Assembly (NCBI GenBank): GCA_016744455.1
Contig: JADGEI010000001.1
Location: 62,001-126,000, forward strand
Source: Alcanivoracaceae bacterium
Lineage (GTDB): Bacteria > Pseudomonadota > Gammaproteobacteria > Xanthomonadales > Marinicellaceae
Length of the DNA: 64,000 bases
Direction: 5' to 3'
How positions within the stretch are numbered: the stretch's first letter is position 1; every line of letters begins with the position of its first letter. Positions 8,583 through 16,040 of this stretch are shown here, piece after piece. A program made the position numbers and the translations under genes. Under the pieces are notes generated by a model. That model was not told the DNA's origin. It did no database searches and saw only the letters and a list, made by a program, of their open reading frames with translations.

Positions 8583-8586
8583 TTTT

Positions 8587-9039
8587 TTAATCTGGTGATT
8601 GTTTTCCAAAAAATGTCATTTCCCATAAACAATGAGTAATAATTTCATTTTTACTATAATCATTCAATGTATCTTTATCAATTTGCATTGATAGCCACTC
8701 TTGCCAAGGTGTTCCAACTAGACCAAGTAATTCCTCATTATTTTCAAATTCTTTGTGTTTAATAGGATCAAACAAATCATTATCTCTATATAAACTTTCA
8801 TCTAAGCCAGAGGCATCATAATAAGCCTTTTCATTTTCAATAAATTTATGAATTACAATTCTACACTTTGAACTTGATGGTTTGATTTCAATTAGTTTTA
8901 AATAAACATCTTTGTATTTATTCATTTCTTTCTTAATAATTCTTTTTTTTCTATCCTTAAAATGAAAATCATAGTCAAATTGGAATTGTATTGAGATCTT
9001 ATTCCAGTCCGTTTCCAAAATTAGTTCTTTTAAAGTCAT
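8587..9039 (-). CDS. Hypothetical protein
   Basis: A 150-residue acidic/basic soluble-looking protein with no motif I recognise. It starts MTLKELILETDWNKISIQF and ends with an aromatic/His segment (IITHCLWEMTFFGKQSPD). There is no signal peptide or membrane segment. I chose the ATG at 9039, which has AAGGA 7 bp upstream. The frame stays open upstream to an ATG at 9081, but those 14 codons (YHEGHEGHEG) are the translated ATGAAGG repeat, so they are unlikely to be coding. The Shine-Dalgarno sequence itself is part of the repeat. The gene lies 48 bp downstream of mmsA on the same strand. Confidence 0.6.
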   Translation of the reverse strand: MTLKELILETDWNKISIQFQFDYDFHFKDRKKRIIKKEMNKYKDVYLKLIEIKPSSSKCRIVIHKFIENEKAYYDASGLDESLYRDNDLFDPIKHKEFENNEELLGLVGTPWQEWLSMQIDKDTLNDYSKNEIITHCLWEMTFFGKQSPD

Positions 9040-9045
9040 TTCTTT

Positions 9046-9074
9046 TCCTTCATGTCCTTCATGCCCTTCATGGT
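9046..9074. repeat. ATGAAGG-type repeat copy overlapping a ribosome binding site
   Basis: On the minus strand this reads ACCATGAAGGGCATGAAGG then ACATGAAGGA, three 9-bp units. The last unit supplies the AAGGA that serves the hypothetical gene starting at 9039. Confidence 0.62.
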
Positions 9075-9087
9075 AAATCAAAACCCC

Positions 9088-10584
9088 TTAATCCAATGTT
9101 GGGAAATTAAATTGTGCGCCTTTGCGTATGCCGGTTGGCCATCTAGTGGTTATGGTCTTTAACTTAGTGTAAAAATGTACGGCCTCTGGTCCATAAATGC
9201 CATGAGCACCAAATATGGAGCGTTTCCATCCACCAAAGCTGTGGTAAGCCACAGGAACAGGAATAGGAACATTTATTCCAACCATTCCGACTTGAATTTT
9301 GGTAGCAAAATCTCTCGCTGCATCACCATCTCTGGTAAATATCGATGTGCCGTTGCCGTACTCATGGGCATTGATTAAATCGACAGCCTCTTGATAAGTT
9401 TCTGCTCTTAATACCGATAAGACAGGGCCAAATATTTCTTGTTTGTAAACACTCATATCAGAGGTGACATGATCGAGTAGGGTAGCTCCTACCCAGTAGC
9501 CTTTTTCATGGCCTTCAATTTTAAAATCACGGCCATCAACCACTATTTCTGCACCTTCTGATTCGCCTTGTGAGATTAAACCTTCGATACGAGTTTGTGC
9601 ATCTTTGGTAATAACAGGACCCATTTCCATGCCTTTTTGTGTGTATGGGCCTACTTTCATGTTGTTAATCATTGGAATGAGTTTTTCAATTAACTTATCG
9701 GCTGTTTTTTGTCCTACAGGAACAGCCATGCTGATGGCCATACAACGTTCACCAGCGGAACCAAATCCAGCGCCCATTAGTGCATCTGCCGCTTGATCTA
9801 TATCGGCATCTGGCATGATGATCATGTGGTTTTTCGCACCACCTAAAGCTTGTACGCGTTTTCCTGAAGCACAACCTCGGGTATAAACGTATTCTGCAAT
9901 CGGTGTTGAACCGACAAAACTCACGGCTTGAATGTCTTTATGATCAAGTATTGCATCAACGGCTTCTTTACCACCGTGTACCACATTTAACACACCAGCA
10001 GGCAAGCCCGCTTTGGCAAACAAATCATGAATTAGATTAGCAGAACTTGGGTCACGTTCTGAAGGTTTAAGGATAAAAGCATTGCCACAAGCCAATGCCA
10101 TAGGAATCATCCATAATGGCACCATTGATGGGAAATTAAACGGTGTTATACCAGCGACAACTCCCAAGGCTTGACGATTAGAGTGCGTATCAATTCCAGG
10201 GCCCACATCGCTGTTAAAATCACCTTTGAGGTTTTCGGTGATGTTGCAAGCATATTCAACCACTTCTAATGCACGGGTGACTTCACCCAAGGCATCATCA
10301 TGGGTTTTGCCATGCTCTTTACTGATGGTTTCCGCCACCAAATCGGCATTGTCAATCAGCAACTGACGCATATTAAACATCACTTTGGCACGTTTTGCCG
10401 GTGCTGTTGTTGACCACGATTGAAAAGCTTGTTTAGAGTTTTCAACCGCTAGATTGATTTCTTCCAAGCCGCCCAATACAAGATCAGTTGTTTGTTCGCC
10501 AGTAGCAGGATTGTAAACCGCTTGAGTTTTTGTTGAAACACCCGATGTGGCTTGCCCGTTTATTATGTGTTGTATAGTTTTCAT
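9088..10584 (-). CDS. mmsA: CoA-acylating methylmalonate-semialdehyde dehydrogenase
   Basis: Oxidises methylmalonate semialdehyde or malonate semialdehyde with NAD+ and CoA to propionyl-CoA or acetyl-CoA plus CO2; cytoplasmic. The 498-residue aldehyde-dehydrogenase protein has the catalytic C281 in GSAGERCMAIS and the N-terminal NPATGE motif. The usual ELGG glutamate is missing: the sequence is ALGGAKNH, the hallmark of the CoA-dependent MMSDH group. In this region it would finish thymine and uracil catabolism, taking the semialdehyde produced by the omega-aminotransferase encoded upstream. Valine or inositol breakdown is the other use of this enzyme, but no such genes are nearby. Confidence 0.93.
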   Translation of the reverse strand: MKTIQHIINGQATSGVSTKTQAVYNPATGEQTTDLVLGGLEEINLAVENSKQAFQSWSTTAPAKRAKVMFNMRQLLIDNADLVAETISKEHGKTHDDALGEVTRALEVVEYACNITENLKGDFNSDVGPGIDTHSNRQALGVVAGITPFNFPSMVPLWMIPMALACGNAFILKPSERDPSSANLIHDLFAKAGLPAGVLNVVHGGKEAVDAILDHKDIQAVSFVGSTPIAEYVYTRGCASGKRVQALGGAKNHMIIMPDADIDQAADALMGAGFGSAGERCMAISMAVPVGQKTADKLIEKLIPMINNMKVGPYTQKGMEMGPVITKDAQTRIEGLISQGESEGAEIVVDGRDFKIEGHEKGYWVGATLLDHVTSDMSVYKQEIFGPVLSVLRAETYQEAVDLINAHEYGNGTSIFTRDGDAARDFATKIQVGMVGINVPIPVPVAYHSFGGWKRSIFGAHGIYGPEAVHFYTKLKTITTRWPTGIRKGAQFNFPTLD

Positions 10585-10635
10585 GTTATCTCTGTTATAT
10601 GTTATTCTGTATTACTTTTTTTAGAAAGAATAAAT

Positions 10636-10660
10636 CGTCATTCCCGCGAAGGCGGGAATC
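10636..10660. repeat. Left 25-bp inverted repeat of the GIY-YIG element
   Basis: Begins CGTCATTCCCGCGAAGGCGG and ends GAATC. Exact inverse complement of 10962-10986. Confidence 0.9.
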
Positions 10661-10951
10661 TCATCCAGTTATCTGACTCCATAAGTCTAACCAGTTAGGA
10701 TTTGATTTTTCTATTAAATTAACTTTCCATTCACGATTCCATTTCTTCATTTGTTTCTCTCTCGTAATTGCAGCGTCCATTGTTAAATGTTGTTCAAAAT
10801 AAACTAAGTCTTTAATGTTATATTTCTTTGTGTGGCCTGCTACGACATTATTTTTGTGTTGCCAAATTCTTTCTATCAAATTACTTGTTACACCAATATA
10901 AAGTGCTACATCTTTTTTTCTGGCTAATATATAAACATATGGTTCAATCAT
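10661..10951 (-). CDS. GIY-YIG nuclease-domain protein
   Basis: A 96-residue stand-alone GIY-YIG domain. The motif is split as YVYIL (residues 5-9) and LYIGVTSNLIERIWQHK (17-33), with the predicted catalytic Tyr, R28 and H32; the metal-binding Glu is E65 in ITREKQMKKW. The C-terminal NPNWLDLW is typical of the single-domain family often annotated as GIY-YIG endonuclease or UPF0213-like. DNA cleavage is expected from the fold but has not been shown for most single-domain members. It is tightly enclosed by perfect inverted repeats, and the stop codon abuts the left repeat, so gene and repeats probably travel together. Confidence 0.9.
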   Translation of the reverse strand: MIEPYVYILARKKDVALYIGVTSNLIERIWQHKNNVVAGHTKKYNIKDLVYFEQHLTMDAAITREKQMKKWNREWKVNLIEKSNPNWLDLWSQITG

Positions 10952-10961
10952 ATTAACTTTA

Positions 10962-10986
10962 GATTCCCGCCTTCGCGGGAATGACG
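10962..10986. repeat. Right 25-bp inverted repeat of the GIY-YIG element
   Basis: Begins GATTCCCGCCTTCGCGGGAA and ends TGACG. Exact inverse complement of 10636-10660. Confidence 0.9.
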
Positions 10987-11005
10987 GTTCTTTTATATAA
11001 TTTCA

Positions 11006-12316
11006 TTAATCTAAGTTAGCTATAATTTTCCTTAATGTATCAAAAGCAAAATCAATGTGTTCTTTTTCTATTATTAATGGCGGTGATAAGGCAATGGTGT
11101 CGCCAGTTGTACGAATCAAAAGACCAGCATCGTAGGCTTGTAAGAATGCATCAAATGCTCTGGCTGTTGGTGCACCTTCTCGTGGTCTTAATTCTATGCC
11201 GGCAATTAATCCTAAGTTCCTTAAGTCGATGACGTGCTCTAAATCGCGCAATGCATGCACTTTTTCTTGCCAATAATCAGCCAAAGTACTGGCTCTGGTT
11301 AATAATCCATCTTCTTCATAAGTGTCAAGAACACCTAATGCTGTGGCACAAGCCATTGGATTACCTGAATAAGTGTAGCCGTGGAAAAATTCAACTGCAT
11401 TAGCCGGCCCAGTCATAAAAGTATCATAAATAAAGTCTTGAGCAAATACCGCTCCCATTGGTACGACACCATTGGTTAAGCCTTTTGCTGTGGTAACCAA
11501 ATCAGGTTCAACACCAAAATAATTAACCGCAAATGGTGCGCCTAATCGGCCGAATCCTGTGATGACTTCATCAAATATCAGTAAGATGCCATTATCTGTA
11601 CATATTTTACGTAAGCGTTCTAAATAACCTTTTGGAGGCAAAATAACACCAGCGGAACCTGCCAATGGTTCTACAATGACTGCGGCAATGGTTGATGCAT
11701 CGTGTAATTCAATCATGCGAATCAAATCATTTGCGTATTCAGCACCATTTTCAGGTAAGCCTTTTGAGAATTCGTTGCCTTCGATACCATGTGTATGGCG
11801 CAAATGGTCGACACCAGCTACTAATGAACCAAACATTTTGCGGTTAGCAGGCATTCCACCAACTGACATGCCACCAAAATTCACGCCGTGATAGCCTTTT
11901 TCTCTACCGATTAAACGTGTACGGTGCCCTTCACCATTGGCACGGTGATAAGCAATCGCCATTTTCAATGCGGTTTCAACCGATTCAGAACCTGAGTTGG
12001 TAAAAAACACTTTGTTTAAATCACCAGGCATATGACCCGCTAATCTTTCGGCTAATTCAAATTGTTTGTGGTGTCCCATTTGGAAGGCTGGTGCATAATC
12101 TAATTTTCCAGCTTGTTCACGAATGGCTTCTACAATGCGAGGGCGGTTATGCCCTGCATTACAACACCACAAACCTGCAATGCCATCGAGTAATTTACGC
12201 CCATCGGCCAAAGTAAAATACATGCCATCAGCACTTTCTACCAATCGTGGATTGGATTTAAATTGTCTATTGGCCGTAAAAGGCATCCAGTAATTGTCTA
12301 AGTTTTGTTTTTTCAT
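11006..12316 (-). CDS. Omega-amino acid (beta-alanine):pyruvate aminotransferase, class III
   Basis: Class III PLP aminotransferase, 436 residues. IFDEVITGFGR (about 247-257) carries the PLP-binding Asp, and K278 in LVTTAKGLTNG is the Schiff-base lysine. FFTNSGSESVETALKMA is the cofactor phosphate-binding stretch. The N terminus (NYWMPFTANRQFKSNPRLVESADGMY) closely fits the beta-alanine:pyruvate subfamily. Expected reaction: beta-alanine or 3-aminoisobutyrate plus pyruvate gives malonate semialdehyde or methylmalonate semialdehyde plus alanine, feeding the methylmalonate-semialdehyde dehydrogenase encoded downstream. The GIY-YIG element separates the two genes. Taurine or other omega-amino acids remain possible substrates. 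Confidence 0.9.
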   Translation of the reverse strand: MKKQNLDNYWMPFTANRQFKSNPRLVESADGMYFTLADGRKLLDGIAGLWCCNAGHNRPRIVEAIREQAGKLDYAPAFQMGHHKQFELAERLAGHMPGDLNKVFFTNSGSESVETALKMAIAYHRANGEGHRTRLIGREKGYHGVNFGGMSVGGMPANRKMFGSLVAGVDHLRHTHGIEGNEFSKGLPENGAEYANDLIRMIELHDASTIAAVIVEPLAGSAGVILPPKGYLERLRKICTDNGILLIFDEVITGFGRLGAPFAVNYFGVEPDLVTTAKGLTNGVVPMGAVFAQDFIYDTFMTGPANAVEFFHGYTYSGNPMACATALGVLDTYEEDGLLTRASTLADYWQEKVHALRDLEHVIDLRNLGLIAGIELRPREGAPTARAFDAFLQAYDAGLLIRTTGDTIALSPPLIIEKEHIDFAFDTLRKIIANLD

Positions 12317-12363
12317 AATATTTCTGTCTTGTTGTTTATGTCTTCTATCGTGTATCTTGTTTT

Positions 12364-12412
12364 GCTAGGTGAGCTTACCCACCATTAGTGTTTCAGTTGT
12401 CACGTTAATTAT
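12364..12412. repeat. GGTGGGC-type palindromic repeat, diverged copy
   Basis: GCTAGGTGAGCTTACCCACC, then ATTAGTGTTTCAGTTG and TTAATTATTG. Diverged copy of the repeat at 8499-8582 with the same GTTTCAGTTG tail. It overlaps the stop of the small membrane protein gene by a few bases. Confidence 0.55.
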
Positions 12413-12846
12413 TGATTGTCAAATTTTTTATTAATAACTTCATATCCATAAACTATTATAAAAGACAATGCCATCCATGTTAACCATTTAAATAGGTTTT
12501 GCACTATTACTACCTGAATTGGGTTGCCAATTAAATAATCCATAAAAGGTTGCCGAATAAGCAGTGCATTTAATGCCAATAATAAAGTTGAGAGTATTAT
12601 CGATGCTTTGAACAAGCCAAATTTAATCAATTTTTCTCTTGCTAAGGCATATAGCATAATTGTTGCTATCCCGTATTCTAATGAAGTTATTGCGGCAACA
12701 TATCGTACTGCCCATGATGGTTTTAATTCCACACCATTCATTTGAGATGCAATCCAAGTTGGTAACCATTCAACAGTTATCACATGTATAGTAAAACTAG
12801 ATATCGAGGCTATTATTGCAAGTATTAAAAGTAACAATATTTTCAT
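12409..12846 (-). CDS. Small four-helix membrane protein of unknown function
   Basis: A 145-residue hydrophobic protein. The segments at about residues 3-20, 50-68, 80-98 and 112-138 are strong membrane helix candidates. A short extracytoplasmic loop (EWLPTWIASQMNGVELKPSWAV) separates the first two. I do not recognise a family; it has the general form of the small DoxX/DUF-type four-helix proteins. Same strand as the catabolic genes but isolated from them by repeats on both sides. Confidence 0.6.
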   Translation of the reverse strand: MKILLLLILAIIASISSFTIHVITVEWLPTWIASQMNGVELKPSWAVRYVAAITSLEYGIATIMLYALAREKLIKFGLFKASIILSTLLLALNALLIRQPFMDYLIGNPIQVVIVQNLFKWLTWMALSFIIVYGYEVINKKFDNQ

Positions 12847-12901
12847 TTATGTTTTCTTTGTTTCGTTAATTATTTAGTTTTAGATAGAGTAAACCCAATT
12901 A

Positions 12902-13001
12902 CGTTTTTCCTGCTCATTCTGTGGTTGCTCGTTGATTGCAAGTATCACAGAAGTTCGCAGAGTAGACACGGAGTTTCATGGAGGTTTTCTCAGAATTACT
13001 C
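12902..13001. repeat. 100-bp CACAGAGG interspersed repeat, copy 3
   Basis: TTCTGTGGTTGCTCGTTGAT, ATCACAGAAGTTCGCAGAG, AGACACGGAGTTTCATGGAGG, and a terminal AATTACTC. Same layout as copies at 7351-7453 and 7601-7703. Confidence 0.62.
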
Positions 13002-13021
13002 ATCGTTCTTTTAAATTTTAT

Positions 13022-13076
13022 TGGGTAGTTGGCTTTAGCCAACCTATTGAAAAGGTTGACTAAAGTCAACTACCCA
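13022..13076. repeat. Inverted pair of GGGTAGTTGGCTTTAGCCAACC-type palindromes
   Basis: Left arm 13023-13044 (GGGTAGTTGGCTTTAGCCAA...) and right arm 13054-13075 (GGTTGACTAAAGTCAACTAC...) are inverse complements with two mismatches, 9 bp apart. Each arm is also internally palindromic. Confidence 0.7.
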
Positions 13077-13098
13077 TTCGAGTATTTTTAGAATTCAT

Positions 13099-13130
13099 AG
13101 CCGTAAGGTGGACAAGTCCACCTTACGGCT
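13099..13130. repeat. 32-bp near-perfect palindrome of the GGTGGGC family
   Basis: AGCCGTAAGGTGGAC and its inverse complement separated only by AA. The CCGTAAGGTGG half matches the right arm of the 8499-8582 element. Confidence 0.7.
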
Positions 13131-13235
13131 TTAATATCTATGTTGATTCAAATAGTCGTCTTGGCTTTTATTCCACAAAGTCAAACTTGCTATAAACTCT
13201 TCAATTGCACATTGTAAATTACACATTGTACATAG

Positions 13236-14516
13236 CTAACTATTATTCATTGGGTTCAACGGATTATTGGTCCAGTTCATGTATTCTAAACCATTATCTA
13301 CTGGCACCATGTCTATACAGTCTGGCACTGGGCAGACGATTTGGCAGAGGTTACAGCCGACGCATTCGTCATCTATTACTGTGAACATGCGTTTGCCTTC
13401 TTCACTTACATCAAATGTGATGGCTTGGTGGCTGGTGTCTTCGCAGGCGATGTGACAGCGGCCACATTCGATACAAGAGTCTTGATCAATAAGGGCTTTG
13501 GTATCAAAGTTCATGTCTAAATTGTTCCAATCGATGGAATTACCAACGGCTTTGCCTCTGAAATCATCGATTGTTTCATAGCCTTTTTCTTGCATCCAAC
13601 CAGTTAAGCCTGCAATCATGTCATCAACAATACGAAAACCATATAACATGGCAGCAGTACAGACTTGTAATCCTGCTGCACCTAAGGCGATAAATTCTGC
13701 GGCGTCTTTCCATGTTTCTATGCCACCGATCGCAGAAATATTTAGGTTTTTTGTATCTGGATTGCGTTTGATTTCTGCAACCATATTGAGAGCAATTGGT
13801 TTGACCGCTGTACCACAATAACCACCGTGTGTGCCTTTGCCAGCAACTGTTGGAGTTGGTGCCATTTTGTCTAAATCTACTGATGTTATGGAGTTGACGG
13901 TATTGATTAAGGCAACGGCATCGCACCCACCTTTTTGAGCCGCTTCGGCTGACCATAAAATATTGGTGATGTTTGGTGTCAGTTTGGTAAATACTGGAAT
14001 ATCAACCACTTCTTTGACCCAACGTGTAACTTTTTCTACCATTTCTGGCACTTGTCCAATGGCTGAACCCATGCCGCGTTCGCACATGCCATGTGGACAA
14101 CCGAGATTAAGTTCTATTCCTTGTACGCCAGTTTCTGCTATTTTTATGGCGAGTTCTTTCCATGCACGTTCTTCAATGACTGCCATCATCGAACCGATGA
14201 TGACTCTATCAGGCCATTCTTTGCGAACGCGAACAATTTCGTCTAAATTTGTTTGCAATGGGCGGTCACTTATGAGTTCTATGTTGTTTATACCTACAAT
14301 ATTGTCTTGGTTTTTATGAACTCCGTAACGGCTAGAAACGTTAACAACGGCAGGGTCTTCACCTAGAGTTTTCCACACGACTCCTCCCCAGCCTGCTTCA
14401 AAAGCACGTACAACATTGATGTATTTATCTGTTGGTGGAGCAGAGGCGAGCCAGAATGGGTTGATGCTTTCTATACCTGCGATATTACATTTTAGAGTGG
14501 CTTTATTGGTTGACAT
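13236..14516 (-). CDS. preA: NAD-dependent dihydropyrimidine dehydrogenase, catalytic subunit PreA
   Basis: Reduces uracil/thymine to dihydrouracil/dihydrothymine (first step of reductive pyrimidine catabolism) as a complex with PreT. The first about 330 residues are an FMN-binding dihydroorotate dehydrogenase-like barrel; the loop NLGCPHGMCERGMGSAIGQ contains the conserved catalytic Cys. The C-terminal ferredoxin domain has two [4Fe-4S] motifs, CIECGRCHIAC and CVGCNLCQIVC. Length (426) is normal. The start codon overlaps the preT stop codon in a TAATG arrangement, so the two are translationally coupled. Confidence 0.95.
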   Translation of the reverse strand: MSTNKATLKCNIAGIESINPFWLASAPPTDKYINVVRAFEAGWGGVVWKTLGEDPAVVNVSSRYGVHKNQDNIVGINNIELISDRPLQTNLDEIVRVRKEWPDRVIIGSMMAVIEERAWKELAIKIAETGVQGIELNLGCPHGMCERGMGSAIGQVPEMVEKVTRWVKEVVDIPVFTKLTPNITNILWSAEAAQKGGCDAVALINTVNSITSVDLDKMAPTPTVAGKGTHGGYCGTAVKPIALNMVAEIKRNPDTKNLNISAIGGIETWKDAAEFIALGAAGLQVCTAAMLYGFRIVDDMIAGLTGWMQEKGYETIDDFRGKAVGNSIDWNNLDMNFDTKALIDQDSCIECGRCHIACEDTSHQAITFDVSEEGKRMFTVIDDECVGCNLCQIVCPVPDCIDMVPVDNGLEYMNWTNNPLNPMNNS

Positions 14517-15808
14517 TATACTTCTTCCTCTAAAAAAGTGTTTATGGCATGAGCGGCTTGTTTCCCATCTTCTACAGCTTGAACGGTCAAATCTTCACCT
14601 GATTTAATGGCATCGCCACCTGCGAAAACGCCAGCTACAGACGTTTGGTAACCGTTGTTCACTACAATTTTTCCTTTTTCAGTAGTCATGGTTAAATGAG
14701 TTGTGTCTAATTTTTGGCCGATGGCTTTTAGTACCATATCGGCTTTGATTTTATAGGTTTCTTCGGTAATTTTATAGCCGCCATCGACTATACCCGTTTT
14801 GGCAAATGTCATGGATTTAACTTTTTTCTTGCCTTTAATTTTAACTGGAGCTGACCAGAGCTTTATTACTACGTCATTTTCTCGGGCTAGATTGATTTCG
14901 TAAGATGTAGCACTCATGTGTTTTTCGCCTCGTCGATAGACTAGGGTAACGTTTGTTGCACCTAATCGTTTGGCTTGGACTGCTGCATCAATGGCGGTAT
15001 TTCCTGCGCCAATCACTATGACATCATTGCCAACTGGAATACCCTTTTTGTCTTCTGTTTGTCTTAAGGTTTCGATAAAGTCTACAGCATCTTGTACGCC
15101 ATTTATATCTTCATTATCAATGCCAAGAGTATAAGTCTTTCCAAGCCCTATACCTGTAAAGACAGCATCGTAATTTTGTTTAAGGTCTGATATTGATTCT
15201 ATGTAGTGGTTGTTTTTTATTGTTATTCCGCCAATTTCCAACAGAAAGGCTACTTCATTTTGGGCTTGTTGATCAACCATTTTATAAGCAGCTAGGCCGT
15301 ATTCATTTAATCCTCCTGATTTGGGTTTAGCTTCATAAATATTGACATTATGACCAAGCATGGATAAACGATGAGCACACGACAATCCAGCAGGTCCTGC
15401 ACCAACGATGGCTATTATTTTTCCTGTCGTTGCTTTTCTTTGAAAAGGATGGGAATTACTATTCTTTATTAATGTATCAACTGCATGGCGTTGGAGTAAC
15501 CCAATTTTAACTGGTTGTTCCATTGATGTGTTTAGTACGCAAGCCTCTTCACAGAGAACTTCAGTAGGGCACACTCTAGCGCAAGTTCCCCCCATAATAT
15601 TTTCTGATAATATGGTTTTGCCAGCACCTTTTGTGTTGTGTGAACGGATTTGATGAATAAATGTTGGTATGTCTATAGATGTCGGACATGCTTGTATGCA
15701 CGGTGCATCATAACAATAGAGGCACCGGCCTGATTCAGCAATGGTTTGTTGTAAATTGAATGGTTTATGTATGTCATTGAAATTATTATTGCACGAATCT
15801 TGTGCCAT
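14516..15808 (-). CDS. preT: NAD-dependent dihydropyrimidine dehydrogenase subunit PreT
   Basis: Electron-input subunit of dihydropyrimidine dehydrogenase: takes electrons from NADH through FAD and iron-sulfur clusters to PreA. The N-terminal Fe-S region contains CLYCYDAPCIQAC and CARVCPTEVLCEEAC. It is followed by the FAD Rossmann motif GAGPAGLSCAHR and the NAD(P) motif GAGNTAIDAAVQAKRLGA. The C terminus GVFAGGDAI is the second FAD-contact motif. The 430-residue length matches PreT/glutamate synthase small subunit-like proteins; pairing with preA settles the assignment. A strong -35/-10 pair lies about 80 bp upstream. Confidence 0.94.
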   Translation of the reverse strand: MAQDSCNNNFNDIHKPFNLQQTIAESGRCLYCYDAPCIQACPTSIDIPTFIHQIRSHNTKGAGKTILSENIMGGTCARVCPTEVLCEEACVLNTSMEQPVKIGLLQRHAVDTLIKNSNSHPFQRKATTGKIIAIVGAGPAGLSCAHRLSMLGHNVNIYEAKPKSGGLNEYGLAAYKMVDQQAQNEVAFLLEIGGITIKNNHYIESISDLKQNYDAVFTGIGLGKTYTLGIDNEDINGVQDAVDFIETLRQTEDKKGIPVGNDVIVIGAGNTAIDAAVQAKRLGATNVTLVYRRGEKHMSATSYEINLARENDVVIKLWSAPVKIKGKKKVKSMTFAKTGIVDGGYKITEETYKIKADMVLKAIGQKLDTTHLTMTTEKGKIVVNNGYQTSVAGVFAGGDAIKSGEDLTVQAVEDGKQAAHAINTFLEEEV

Positions 15809-15830
15809 TGTGTACCCCCTTTATATTTAT

Positions 15831-15915
15831 ATTAATGGAACTTTGCATTTCATAACAGGTTCCTTGATTTGTGCAAAGGTCTCTTTTAATAACAATATTA
15901 AAAATATCCATTAAT
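15831..15915. promoter_or_regulatory. 9-bp inverted repeat in the preT promoter region (possible operator)
   Basis: ATTAATGGA at 15831-15839 and its exact inverse complement TCCATTAAT at 15907-15915. The outer copy overlaps the preT -35 box. The 67-bp spacing is compatible with DNA looping or with two separate sites. No regulator gene is adjacent. Weak evidence. Confidence 0.3.
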
Positions 15916-15920
15916 GTCAA
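15892..15920 (-). promoter_or_regulatory. Sigma70-like promoter of preT-preA
   Basis: On the minus strand TTGACA (15920-15915) is followed after 17 bp by TATTGT (15897-15892). The -35 is perfect and the spacing ideal. It would give a leader of roughly 75-80 nt before preT. Confidence 0.55.
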
Positions 15921-16040
15921 GATTTAAATTGCAGCTAAAACAGATAGTTGCATAGATTTTGAAGATTTAACATGAAATGTAATATACACTGTTATGCTAT
16001 TGGATTAGTATGTATAGTGAATATTATGTCGAGAAATAAA

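Larger units (their letters stand above)
8271..8586. other. Repeat-filled spacer between GNAT gene and hypothetical gene
   Basis: Holds a GTCATTC-ended element (8351-8457) and a complete palindromic GGTGGGC element with inverted arms (8499-8582). Nothing else is recognisable. Confidence 0.6.
10636..10986. mobile_element. Inverted-repeat-bounded GIY-YIG element
   Basis: A 351-bp unit bounded by perfect 25-bp inverted repeats at 10636-10660 and 10962-10986 (outer CGTCATTCCCGC; each arm itself folds into a TTCCCGC/GCGGGAA hairpin). A single GIY-YIG gene fills the space: its stop codon touches the left arm and its start codon is 10 bp from the right arm. Two 105-107-bp elements with related ends lie at 7488-7592 and 8351-8457. 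I see no clear target-site duplication. Calling it mobile is inference. Confidence 0.55.
12847..13235. other. Repeat-filled spacer downstream of preA
   Basis: Contains the third 100-bp CACAGAGG repeat, a 54-bp inverted-repeat pair (13022-13076) and a 32-bp palindrome (13099-13130). Near preA the sequence ACATTGTA occurs twice (13209-13216 and 13224-13231). No gene is seen. Confidence 0.6.

Noticed and set aside
9040..9081. N-terminal extension (YHEGHEGHEG) of the hypothetical gene
   Set aside because: Pure translation of an interspersed repeat; a better start with AAGGA exists at 9039.
13209..13231. Direct repeat ACATTGTA downstream of preA as an operator or att site
   Set aside because: Only two short A+T-rich copies behind the gene, not near a promoter; no integrase.
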